Origin: Synechococcus sp. AG-679-A04
GTDB taxonomy: Bacteria; Cyanobacteriota; Cyanobacteriia; PCC-6307; Cyanobiaceae
Reading direction: 5' to 3'
Assembly: GCA_003210775.1 (NCBI GenBank)
Contig: QCUI01000001.1
Coordinates: 168,813-201,192 of the forward strand
Length of the DNA stretch: 32,380 bases
Made by a program: the position numbers and the translations under genes. Positions 17,406 to 25,409 of this stretch are shown here, one piece after another. Each line of letters starts with the position of its first letter. The stretch's first letter is position 1. The notes under the pieces are model-generated. The model was not told the origin of the DNA. It worked only from the letters and a program-made list of their open reading frames with translations, and did no database searches.

Positions 17406-17909
17406 GTGGGGTTGAATATCTGCGGAGACGCCGAGGCTTCGGGCTCGCTGATCAAGCAATCTACCGATCGGAGCTGGATCCTGAAGGACCTGGAGGCCAC
17501 ACGAGCCCTCGGCAGGTATCTCGTGCAACAGCCTGAGCGTCCATCACTACTGCTGCTCGAGGGCACCCTCGGTGCAGGGAAAACCTCACTGGTGCAGGGC
17601 ATTGCCTCTGCTCTGGGCATCGACGAGCCGATCACCAGCCCAACCTTTGCCCTCGCGCAGCACTACTCCCAAGGCAAACCACCACTTGTTCACCTGGATC
17701 TCTATCGGCTGGAATTGCCAGCAGCGGCCGATGACCTCTTTCTCCAGGAGGAGGAAGAAGCGCTGGGGATGGGCGCCATCCTGGTCGTGGAATGGTCGGA
17801 ACGACTCAGCCTAGCCCTGCCGGAAGCATGGCGACTGAAGCTGTCTCACCGAAGCGAAGGAGGCAGGCTGGCAACTTTGAACAGAAACGATCAGTCAGCT
17901 GCTGGCTGA
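17406..17909 (+). CDS. tsaE: tRNA t6A37 threonylcarbamoyladenosine ATPase TsaE
   Basis: TsaE is the ATPase that works with TsaB and TsaD to make the t6A modification at position 37 of ANN-decoding tRNAs. The protein of about 167 residues has the P-loop [15 protein letters not shown] (about 51-65), [10 protein letters not shown], the acidic HLDLYRLE and the late VVEWSERL, all typical of TsaE (YjeE). No ATG is available. Possible starts are GTG at 17406 and TTG at 17412; an AAGGA at 17398-17402 fits better with the TTG (9 bases away) than with the GTG (3 bases). It is divergent from ahcY and convergent with the sugar kinase, 41 bases from its stop. Confidence 0.9.
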   Translation: MGLNICGDAEASGSLIKQSTDRSWILKDLEATRALGRYLVQQPERPSLLLLEGTLGAGKTSLVQGIASALGIDEPITSPTFALAQHYSQGKPPLVHLDLYRLELPAAADDLFLQEEEEALGMGAILVVEWSERLSLALPEAWRLKLSHRSEGGRLATLNRNDQSAAG

Positions 17910-17950
17910 TACGCCTGTTGCACGAAAGATCAGCTCAGAGCCCTCAGCAA

Positions 17951-18985
17951 TCAGGACTCGAGTTGCTCAAGAAACTCCACCACCATGCTGGGCAGAGGCT
18001 GCGGGTCGATCGCCCCGGCACCGGAACAAACCAATGCCCCGCAGGCGGCCGCATAGCGCACAACCTGCTCCACTACAGCTGCACTGAGCTGAAGTGGCTG
18101 GCCAGTTGAAGGGGTGAGTGTCACGAGTTGATGCAGCAGCCCGGCCGTGAAAGCATCGCCAGCACCAGTGGTGTCAACGATCTGAGACGGCGCCAGAACC
18201 GTCATCGAACCCTTGTGGCCGGCCATGAACCACCGCACAGGATGGCCGCCGTCAGTGACCAAAACATCCGGCTGCTGAGGCAACGAAGCGCTGATCTTTG
18301 CGGGATCACTGCTGCTGAACAGCCACTCCGCTTCTTCCCTCGCCAGTTTGATCAATCCAGCTTTCTCAAGCAATGGGTGCATCAAAGCCAGCGCCTGCGG
18401 GGAAGGACCTGCAAGCGGGTTCGCAGACGGATCCCAGAACGTAGGGCGCCAGTTCACATCCAAGGCAATCCCCACTCCATCCCGCTCGGCCTGACTGACT
18501 GCAGAGCGCAAGGTTGCCGCAGAGGCCTCTGTGGCCAAAGGAATGGTGCCGATCAAAAGCCAGCGAGCTTCAGCTGCCAACGCACACCAGATCGGATCAA
18601 GAGTGGTCTGATTCAAAGCCTGATCGGCAAAGCCCTCGCCGCGGTCGCCAGCAAATCCCTGGAAGACACGTTCACCAGTGGAATCACGGCGCACAAGCAC
18701 CACCCGGCTGGGCCGTTGAGGGTCAATCTGGAGACCACGCAGATCAACACCGCGATTGCCCAACATTTCCTGAAAGTTATTGCCGATGACATCGGCACCT
18801 AGCCGACCAATGAAGGCGACCGGTGTTCCCAATCGGGCCAAGGCGCAAGCCACGTTGGCAGGAGCACCACCAAGACGATCATCACAATCCAGTGGAGCAG
18901 CCAAAGCAGGGTCACAGCCCAGTGGTCCCAGCCGATCCACGAGGGCCTCACCAAGACACAGCACCTGCGGAGCGGAATCAGACAT
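17951..18985 (-). CDS. PfkB-family sugar kinase (fructokinase-like)
   Basis: A carbohydrate kinase of the ribokinase/PfkB family, 344 residues, that phosphorylates a sugar with ATP. The family patterns are LCLGEALVDRLG at the start, the sugar-binding GGAPANVACALARLG, the GxxGxDxxG-like IGRLGADVIGN, and the catalytic DTTGAGDAFTAGLL with the base Asp. The overall pattern (GEALVD, GGAPANVA) is that of bacterial fructokinases; the exact sugar is inferred. The start is the ATG at 18985 (MSDSAPQVL); the frame is open 20 codons upstream, but that hydrophobic extension does not fit the family. It is downstream of mutY on the same strand, about 150 bases away, and could join fructose released from sucrose to central metabolism. 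Confidence 0.88.
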   Translation of the reverse strand: MSDSAPQVLCLGEALVDRLGPLGCDPALAAPLDCDDRLGGAPANVACALARLGTPVAFIGRLGADVIGNNFQEMLGNRGVDLRGLQIDPQRPSRVVLVRRDSTGERVFQGFAGDRGEGFADQALNQTTLDPIWCALAAEARWLLIGTIPLATEASAATLRSAVSQAERDGVGIALDVNWRPTFWDPSANPLAGPSPQALALMHPLLEKAGLIKLAREEAEWLFSSSDPAKISASLPQQPDVLVTDGGHPVRWFMAGHKGSMTVLAPSQIVDTTGAGDAFTAGLLHQLVTLTPSTGQPLQLSAAVVEQVVRYAAACGALVCSGAGAIDPQPLPSMVVEFLEQLES

Positions 18986-19108
18986 CAGACCTGCAGCGGC
19001 TATCAACAGCGTGGCCAGAAATTCCGCTGACGTCAGGCAGCGCAATCGCTGTTCAGCTTCAAGACCCGTTCAGTCATCCATCCATGGCAGAACCCGCAAT
19101 GAGCAACC

Positions 19109-19160
19109 TTCAAGCAAGGCGCTCAAGCAGTCCGCTCAAGCAGTCCGTTCAAGCAGTGCG
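19109..19160. repeat. Four tandem copies of a 13-bp repeat across the mutY stop
   Basis: Four head-to-tail 13-base units run from 19109 to 19160. The two central copies (19122-19134 and 19135-19147) are identical, ctcaagcagtccg; the outer ones are ttcaagcaaggcg (19109) and ttcaagcagtgcg (19148). The stop codon of mutY (19136-19138) lies in the third unit, so the last residues of MutY are encoded by the repeat. Because 13 is not a multiple of 3, a change in copy number would alter the frame. Confidence 0.85.
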
Positions 19161-20347
19161 GCGATGATGCGCACATTGGCTGCAGGGAAAGGGAAATTAG
19201 CGAGGTCGGACGGCTTCACCCAGCGCACCTGTTGACTGGCCAGAGGTTGGGGATCTCCTGAAATCCAACGACAGAGATGAACCTCAAAGCGCAGCTTTTT
19301 GTGGCTGTAGGCGTGATCCACCGTGATCAGCTTGTCATCAACTCTGACTTCAATGGCCAGCTCTTCCCGCAACTCGCGGCGGATGGTGTCTGTGATTACT
19401 TCATCAGGCTCCTGCTTACCGCCTGGAAATTCCCAGAGACCGCCCAGCAGTCCCTCGTTCAGACGCTGATCGATCAGAACCTCACCTTGGTCATTCAGGA
19501 CCACACCCACACCAATGACTTGAAAGGGGATGTCACGTGGTGCCTCTTTCACGGGGTACTGCTGAGGAGAACCGGAAGCGTAAGCAGCACAGTGTGCATC
19601 CCAGGGACAAACCTCACAGGCAGGACGACTGGGAGTGCAGACCGTGGCACCAAGATCCATCAGTGCCTGATTGAGATCGCGACTCAGACCTGGAACGGCA
19701 TCAATTAAGCCTTCGCTCCAGGCCCAGAACTGATGCTGGGCCCGCATGGGCGGCTCAGGGTGGGCATGCAACCTGGCCAGCACGCGACGCACGTTGCCGT
19801 CAAGGATGGCCAGAGGGCTATTGAAGGCTGAAGACAGGATGCCGCCGGCTGTGCTGCGGCCAATGCCGGGCAATGCCAGCCAGATCTCCGGATCGAGAGG
19901 CCAAAGACCGAACTTCGTGGGAGCGTTCACATCTCCTTGATGACGCTGCAGCTCAGCGAGCAGCAAACGGGATGTGGCGTGCAAACGACGTGCCCGTGAG
20001 TAGTAGCCAAGGCCCTGCCAGAGCAACAACACCTGCTGCTCCGACGCCGCGGCAAGCACCTCAAGCCTGGGAAAGGCCTGCATCCAACGCTGCCAGTAAG
20101 GAAGCACCACCTGTAACTGGGTTTGCTGAAGCATCACCTCGGCTACCCAAATCGGGTAAGGATCAAGCCCTTCCTCAGCCTCAGGCCAACGACCATCTGC
20201 CCTGAACATCCAGGGCTTCTGCTTTGGATCGCATCGTCCATGCTGCTGCCACCAGCTCAGCAGAGACCTCGAAGCAAGTTCAGGCAGTGGCGCAGAAAAC
20301 TGCTGATCTCTGCGCCGCTCAAGCAGTGCTGTGGATCGATCATTCAA
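19136..20347 (-). CDS. mutY: A/G-specific adenine glycosylase MutY (with Nudix-like C-terminal domain)
   Basis: MutY removes adenine paired with 8-oxoguanine. The 403-residue protein has the catalytic Glu in WVAEVMLQQTQ, the helix-hairpin-helix LPGIGRSTAGGI, the catalytic Asp in AILDGNVRR, and the 4Fe-4S cluster cysteines spaced C-X6-C-X2-C-X5-C (CTPSRPACEVCPWDAHC). The C-terminal domain carries the Nudix box (GKQEPDE then RELREE), used in MutY to recognise 8-oxoG; the usual Gly after REXXEE is Ala. The only plausible start is a TTG at 20347, since no ATG or GTG precedes the glycosylase domain. That TTG overlaps the stop of a small upstream ORF (TTTGA). The gene ends inside a 13-bp tandem repeat. 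Confidence 0.93.
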   Translation of the reverse strand: MNDRSTALLERRRDQQFSAPLPELASRSLLSWWQQHGRCDPKQKPWMFRADGRWPEAEEGLDPYPIWVAEVMLQQTQLQVVLPYWQRWMQAFPRLEVLAAASEQQVLLLWQGLGYYSRARRLHATSRLLLAELQRHQGDVNAPTKFGLWPLDPEIWLALPGIGRSTAGGILSSAFNSPLAILDGNVRRVLARLHAHPEPPMRAQHQFWAWSEGLIDAVPGLSRDLNQALMDLGATVCTPSRPACEVCPWDAHCAAYASGSPQQYPVKEAPRDIPFQVIGVGVVLNDQGEVLIDQRLNEGLLGGLWEFPGGKQEPDEVITDTIRRELREELAIEVRVDDKLITVDHAYSHKKLRFEVHLCRWISGDPQPLASQQVRWVKPSDLANFPFPAANVRIIAALLERTA

Positions 20348-20478
20348 AGCGGGCAGGACTCCAGAAGCAACAGACCTCCGAGGTCGTGACGCAGCACCGA
20401 TGGGTCCTTACAACCCTGCTGAAACAGGAATCCGGCAATGGCCGCATGCACATTTTCCACATTGACTTGGAAGCGCAT
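20344..20478 (-). CDS. Candidate small protein (44 aa) translationally coupled to mutY
   Basis: On the minus strand an ATG at 20478 opens a 44-codon frame ending in TGA at 20344-20346. The TTG start of mutY at 20347 overlaps this stop by 4 bases (TTGA), the same type of arrangement as the ATGA at egtB/egtD and mreD. The translation (MRFQVNVENV then HAAIAGFLFQQG, SVLRHDLGGLLLLES) has a balanced, protein-like composition with an amphipathic helix and a Leu-rich end. Because mutY lacks an ATG, coupled translation from this ORF would explain its TTG start. A TTG eight codons upstream could also be used. I do not recognise the family. Being short, it could be chance, but the coupling argues for a real gene. 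Confidence 0.5.
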   Translation of the reverse strand: MRFQVNVENVHAAIAGFLFQQGCKDPSVLRHDLGGLLLLESCPL

Positions 20479-20947
20479 CGCACTAGGGGTCTCGTGCAAC
20501 TCAGGCGATTGGCTGTCAACTCACCCATCAGGCCGCGCCAACCGACAAGCTGTCAAAACAGTGATGTTTCTGCGAACAAAAGCTGCTGAACGCGAGAAGC
20601 GTTTGCTGCAAAGGCTTTTGACTGCATACAAACGCAACGTTTCACAAGCAGCACCGACTTTTGCAACTTCCTTCAAGGGATTAGGGACTTTTCCCCTGCC
20701 ACAAGCAAAATCCACGCCCGCAGCATGGATCTGCCCCCGCAGCCCTGTGGAAAAACTGTGCAAAACATCCTGACCAACCCGAAAACAATCTCAATTAACA
20801 GCGACTGATCACTCCAAATCAGACCACCAGAATCACCAATTCCTGCATCCCTCGATGACCCTTTAACAAAAATGTGCAGGCATGCTCTCTGATGCGGTGC
20901 TGTCTGAGAAAAAACCGGTAACGTCCGGCCTATCTGAGTAGGAATCT
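20479..20947. other. Long non-coding stretch before the RND operon
   Basis: About 470 bases without a convincing ORF, unusually long for this compact genome. It should contain the promoter of the RND operon on the plus strand and that of the small ORF and mutY on the minus strand. The part near 20580-20770 is rich in A runs and holds small inverted repeats (agggacttttccccT near 20684-20698; ccgg-taacgt-ccgg near 20915-20928, directly before the adaptor gene). It could hold a small RNA or an operator for a local or distant regulator, but I can identify neither. Confidence 0.45.
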
Positions 20948-22108
20948 GTGCGGCGAACCGTGTTGTGCACTCTTGCCGCAGCGGCACTGCTGTCGGGCTG
21001 CGGCAAGCCCAAGCAGACAGCACAGATGCTGACGGTGCAGACGGCAACGATCTCTGAAGCCACGTTTGAGCCCAACATCGAGGCCATCAGCGTTCTGGAG
21101 TCCACCACCAATGTGGGCCTGATGCCAGAGACCGATGGTCGAGTGGTCCAGGTACTGGCCAGGGACGGTCAGCAGGTCAAGGCCGGTCAACCAATTCTGG
21201 TGCTGGACAACGTTCAGGAAAGCGCTGCCCTTGATGCATCCAAGGCGCAGGCAAAGACCGACAGGCTCAATGCCGAGCGATACGAATTCCTCTTTCAGAA
21301 CGGGGCCGCCTCAGCCAAAGAGCGTGATCAGTACGCAACCCAGGCCATTGCCTCCCGTGATCAAGCGCGCAGCGCGGCAGCAAACCTCGGGTATAAATTC
21401 GTTCGCTCGCCCATCGACGGCGTCATCGGTGACCTCGACAAAGTGAAGTTGGGGGATTACGTCAAGACTGGGCAACCGATCACGGGCATCGTCAATAACT
21501 CCACCCTCTGGACCTTGATGCAGATCCCTGCCACGCAGGCGGGAGATGTGGCAATCGGCCAAGCCGTGAAGGTGGTCTCGCAGGGAAATCCACCGGTGCA
21601 GGGTGAGGGGACGGTCGTCTTCATTTCCCCCTATTTCGGAATGAGCGACAATTCCAGTGCCCCCAACACCTTGATGGTCAAAGCAGAGTTCCCGAATTTG
21701 ACCGGGAAGTTGAAGACTGGTCAGTTCGTGAAAAGCGCCATCATCACCGGCCGCAAAGAGTCTCTCTCAGTGCCTGTTCAGGCCGTGATGATGCAAGCGG
21801 AGCAACCTTTTGTCTACAAATTGATTCCTTTGAGCAGGGCTCTGCCGAAGATCAAGACCTCCGCAACTATTCCTGAGGCAACGAAGAAGAAACTCGAAAA
21901 GCTGCCCTCCAACACGCCAATCGTGGTTCAGACACCAGTACAGCTGGGTCAATTGCAGAACAATGTCTATCCGGTCAAATCAGGTCTGAACCAGGCCGAC
22001 GTTGTGGCAATCAGCAACACCAGTCGGCTGCGCAGCGGCATGCCGGTAAAAGTGGCGCCCGCCGGATCGACCCGCGGCAGCAGCCGTTCCACAACCACAA
22101 AGGACTGA
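20948..22108 (+). CDS. RND efflux periplasmic adaptor (membrane fusion) lipoprotein
   Basis: This 386-residue protein joins an RND pump to the outer-membrane channel. A signal peptide ends in the lipobox LLSGC (C18). The order is that of the HlyD/AcrA family: a beta-barrel/lipoyl half (VGLMPETDGRVVQVLARDGQQVKAGQPILVLDN in pieces), a short alpha-helical hairpin (about 90-145), the second lipoyl half (KFVRSPIDGVIGDL), then the beta-barrel domain (LMQIPATQAG, KLKTGQFVKSAI) and membrane-proximal domain. The start is a GTG at 20948 with AGGA upstream (20938-20943 region). It is 7 bases before the pump gene. The Ser/Thr-rich basic tail is not unusual. Substrate cannot be inferred. Confidence 0.92.
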   Translation: MRRTVLCTLAAAALLSGCGKPKQTAQMLTVQTATISEATFEPNIEAISVLESTTNVGLMPETDGRVVQVLARDGQQVKAGQPILVLDNVQESAALDASKAQAKTDRLNAERYEFLFQNGAASAKERDQYATQAIASRDQARSAAANLGYKFVRSPIDGVIGDLDKVKLGDYVKTGQPITGIVNNSTLWTLMQIPATQAGDVAIGQAVKVVSQGNPPVQGEGTVVFISPYFGMSDNSSAPNTLMVKAEFPNLTGKLKTGQFVKSAIITGRKESLSVPVQAVMMQAEQPFVYKLIPLSRALPKIKTSATIPEATKKKLEKLPSNTPIVVQTPVQLGQLQNNVYPVKSGLNQADVVAISNTSRLRSGMPVKVAPAGSTRGSSRSTTTKD

Positions 22109-22115
22109 ACCCGCG

Positions 22116-25100
22116 ATGTCCTTTTCCGACAAGTTCATCAAACGGCCGGTGCTGACGACCGTTTGCAGCATCCTGATCGTGCTCGTGGGCCTGATCAGCA
22201 TTCCGAACCTGCCGATCGCCAACCTGCCGAACATTGCCAATCCACTGATTCTGGTTTCAGCCGTCTACAGCGGCGCCAATGCGGAGGTGACCGAGCAGAC
22301 GGTGACCAATCCACTGGAACAGCAGATCAACGGCGTCCCCGGAATCAGTTACATCTCCTCCAACAGCGACATGGAGGGGAACAGCGCGATCAGCGTCTAT
22401 TTCGACGAAACCACCGACATCGACATCGACCAGGTCAATGTCCAGAACAGGGTTTCCCTGGCATTACCGCAGTTGCCATCGCAGGTTTCAGACACGGGTG
22501 TCTCGGTCAAACAGAGCAACCCTTCCATCTTGTTGGCCTACGAGGTGGGTTCGAGTGAGGGTCAATACGACGCCAGCTACCTCAATGGCCTGATCTACGA
22601 GCAGCTGTATTACCCGCTCTCGAGGGTCGAAGGCGTGGCGACCGTGACTGTCTATGGCGGCGCCAATCCAGCCTTCTGGCTGTTCGTGGATCCCAACAAG
22701 CTGGCCGCCAATGGTCTCACTTCGGAAGATGTGCTCTCTGCGGTGCAATCGCAAAACAGCATTGCAGTTGGAGGCTTAGTGGGTGGACCACCGGCCGCAG
22801 GCGATCAGGTTTTCACTTACCCGATTCTTGTTGAAAACAACGGCAATCTGATCTCGATCGAGCAGTTCGAAAATCTGATCATCAACCGCAGCGAAACCGG
22901 CAATCTCCTGAAGCTGCGTGATGTTGGAGAAGTGCGCTACGGCACCAACACGTACTCGGTTCAAGCCACCGACAAGAGAAGCAACCCCGCTCTCACCGTG
23001 GCTGTCTACCAGACGCCATCAAGCAATGCACTGGACGTTTCCAACGCAGTGGTGGAGCAGATGGAACAGTTCGCGGCAACCGTTCCGCCGGGCGTTCAGG
23101 TCAGTCAGATTTACAACATTGGCCAGTTCATTGAAGCCTCCGTCGATGGCGTCATCGATGCGCTCGGTCTGGCCATCGTGCTGGTGCTGGTGATCCTGTT
23201 CCTGTTCCTCCAGAACTGGAGGGCAACCATCGTGCCAAGCCTGGCGATCCCGATCTCGCTGGTGGGCACCTTTGCCTTCCTGAACGTGTTCGGCTTTTCG
23301 ATCAATCAGCTCACCCTGCTGGGTCTAGTGCTGGCGACAGGCCTGGTCGTAGACGACGCCATCGTGGTGATCGAGGCGGTCTCGACCAACATCGAGAAAG
23401 GCATGAAACCCCGGCAGGCCGCACTCGAGTGCATGGGAGAACTGTTTGGTGCACTGGTCGCAACAGCTCTAGTGCTGATGGCTGTGTTTGTGCCTGTGGC
23501 TTTCTATCCAGGCGGCGTTGGCATCATTTACAAACAATTCGCGCTGACAATCGCCTTCTCGATCGCCATCTCAGCCTTTAACGCCCTGACGTTCTCACCC
23601 ATGCTTTCCGGGCTGATCCTTCCAAGGGAGCAGCCAAGGCAACCCAAGGGCTGGGGATGGATCGTGGCCGGAGTGATCGTGGGCCTTGCCTTCGGTAAGT
23701 TCAGCGCCACGTCTTTTGGCAACTGGACCTACATCGCTGGAGTGCTGATCGGCGGCTTCGCCGGCGCCAATCTCACCAGGATCTTCCGCAGCTTCAACGC
23801 CGGATTTGATCAACTGCAAAAGGGATACGCCAATCTGCTGGGGCGCTTGATCAAGGCGAGAAAGCTCGTGATGGGAGGGTTGGGAGCAGGAATCCTGATC
23901 ACCCTGCTGGCCTTCACCACAATCCCCAGTGCCTTCATTCCCGAAGAAGACCAGGGCTACGGACTCGGTGTTTTCCAGCTGCAGAACGGTGCCTCCCTGG
24001 TGGAAACCAAAAAACTCGGCACTCAAATTGCCAAGGTTCTCAGCAAAGAAGACGACATCGAGAACGCATCCATCATCAGTGGCTCCGGCTTTAACGGTTC
24101 CAGCCCAGACCAGGGTCTTTTCTTCTTCGGCTTCAAACCGCTCTCGGAACGCAAGGGAAGTCAGCACAGTGCCGACGCCATCATCGATCGCCTGAATTCC
24201 CAACTGATCGAACTCAACGGAGGCCTCGCGTTTGCCATCGGTCCTGCCGCTGTGCCTGGCTTTTCACCCCAAGGCGGCTTCTATTTCCAGTTCAACGACC
24301 TCAGCAATGGCTCCTACAACTTCAACGAGCTTTCAAAGATGGCCGGCGATCTGATCACCACAGCCAATACAAGCGGTGATTTCTCAAAGGTGTACACCCA
24401 ATTCAATCCCAGCTCCCCCGCGATCGGCCTGTCAATCGATCGTGACGTGATGGGCGCACTCAACGTCGACTACCAGGAGGCGATGGACACCATCGCTGTT
24501 CTCGCCGGTGGCAACTACTCAGGCCTCACCTACGAGAGCGGCCAGGTCCGCAACATTTATGTGCAGGGTCAAGCTGATCAGCGCAAAAGCGTTGAAGACA
24601 TCCTCGAGATCTACGTTCGCAATCGAGATGGTGGCTTGGTGCAGGTGTCGCAGTTCGCCAGTGCTGATCTGAGCAGTGCCCCGCCCGTGATTAGTCACTA
24701 CAACCTCTACCGCACGATTCTGATTCAAGGTGCTGAGGCCGTTGGCAAAAGCAGTGGTCAGGCGCTCACAACACTCCAGGAGATCTTCAAGAAGCAGAAT
24801 TTCACCAACATCGGCTCCGCCTTTACAGGTTTAGCCGCTCTGCAGCTCTCCGCAGGCAGTGCCAGCGTGGTGGTGTTTGGCCTCGGTGTACTGATCGTGT
24901 ACCTGGTGCTCTCGGCTCAGTACGAGAGCTACGTGACGCCGGTGGTGATCCTGGCAACGGTGCCGCTGGCCATGCTGGGGGCACTGGCATTCCTGGGAAT
25001 GCGCTCGATCGACCTCAACATTTATGCGCAGATTGGTCTTGTGACCCTGATTGGTCTCGCAGCCAAAAACGGAATTCTGATCGTCGAAGTGGCTGAGCAA

Positions 25101-25409
25101 CGACTTGAACAGGGCAAATCCGCTACTGAAGCAGTCATCGAATCAGCAGAGTCACGGCTGCGTCCGATCCTGATGACAGCGATCGCGGCCCTCGCCGGCT
25201 TTCTGCCACTGGTGGTCGCCAATGGCGCAGGTGCCCACAGTCAGCAGTCACTTGGAACCGTGATTTTCGGTGGGCTTGTGGTGGCCACGGTGCTGTCTCT
25301 GGGTGTGGTGCCTCCCTTTTATGTGGTGATCAAGAACCTTGAGGCACGGTTGTTCAACCAGAAGCAGCAGGATGGCAGCGACAATGCATCCATCACTGGT
25401 GCCAGCTGA
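22116..25409 (+). CDS. RND-family multidrug efflux pump (AcrB/MexB type)
   Basis: A 1097-residue inner-membrane drug/proton antiporter. The N-terminus SDKFIKRPVLTTV and PNIANPLILVSAVYSGANAE are typical of AcrB-type pumps. The proton-relay aspartates occur at 413-414 (LVVDDAIVVIEAV) and the partner lysine at about 983 (LAAKNGILIVEVA). Two large periplasmic porter regions follow the first and seventh membrane helices. The protein is longer than AcrB (about 1049) partly because of an extra hydrophobic segment of about 40 residues (about 512-553) between the two halves. It forms an operon with the adaptor gene; an outer-membrane TolC-like channel is not encoded here. Substrate is unknown. Confidence 0.93.
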   Translation: MSFSDKFIKRPVLTTVCSILIVLVGLISIPNLPIANLPNIANPLILVSAVYSGANAEVTEQTVTNPLEQQINGVPGISYISSNSDMEGNSAISVYFDETTDIDIDQVNVQNRVSLALPQLPSQVSDTGVSVKQSNPSILLAYEVGSSEGQYDASYLNGLIYEQLYYPLSRVEGVATVTVYGGANPAFWLFVDPNKLAANGLTSEDVLSAVQSQNSIAVGGLVGGPPAAGDQVFTYPILVENNGNLISIEQFENLIINRSETGNLLKLRDVGEVRYGTNTYSVQATDKRSNPALTVAVYQTPSSNALDVSNAVVEQMEQFAATVPPGVQVSQIYNIGQFIEASVDGVIDALGLAIVLVLVILFLFLQNWRATIVPSLAIPISLVGTFAFLNVFGFSINQLTLLGLVLATGLVVDDAIVVIEAVSTNIEKGMKPRQAALECMGELFGALVATALVLMAVFVPVAFYPGGVGIIYKQFALTIAFSIAISAFNALTFSPMLSGLILPREQPRQPKGWGWIVAGVIVGLAFGKFSATSFGNWTYIAGVLIGGFAGANLTRIFRSFNAGFDQLQKGYANLLGRLIKARKLVMGGLGAGILITLLAFTTIPSAFIPEEDQGYGLGVFQLQNGASLVETKKLGTQIAKVLSKEDDIENASIISGSGFNGSSPDQGLFFFGFKPLSERKGSQHSADAIIDRLNSQLIELNGGLAFAIGPAAVPGFSPQGGFYFQFNDLSNGSYNFNELSKMAGDLITTANTSGDFSKVYTQFNPSSPAIGLSIDRDVMGALNVDYQEAMDTIAVLAGGNYSGLTYESGQVRNIYVQGQADQRKSVEDILEIYVRNRDGGLVQVSQFASADLSSAPPVISHYNLYRTILIQGAEAVGKSSGQALTTLQEIFKKQNFTNIGSAFTGLAALQLSAGSASVVVFGLGVLIVYLVLSAQYESYVTPVVILATVPLAMLGALAFLGMRSIDLNIYAQIGLVTLIGLAAKNGILIVEVAEQRLEQGKSATEAVIESAESRLRPILMTAIAALAGFLPLVVANGAGAHSQQSLGTVIFGGLVVATVLSLGVVPPFYVVIKNLEARLFNQKQQDGSDNASITGAS

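Noticed and set aside
20438-20773. Plus-strand ORF of 111 codons in the gap before the RND operon.
   Set aside because: Composition is not protein-like, it overlaps the candidate small gene on the opposite strand, and no Shine-Dalgarno is present.
23595-24203. Minus-strand ORF of 202 codons within the RND pump.
   Set aside because: Shadow of the pump gene with no recognisable domain.
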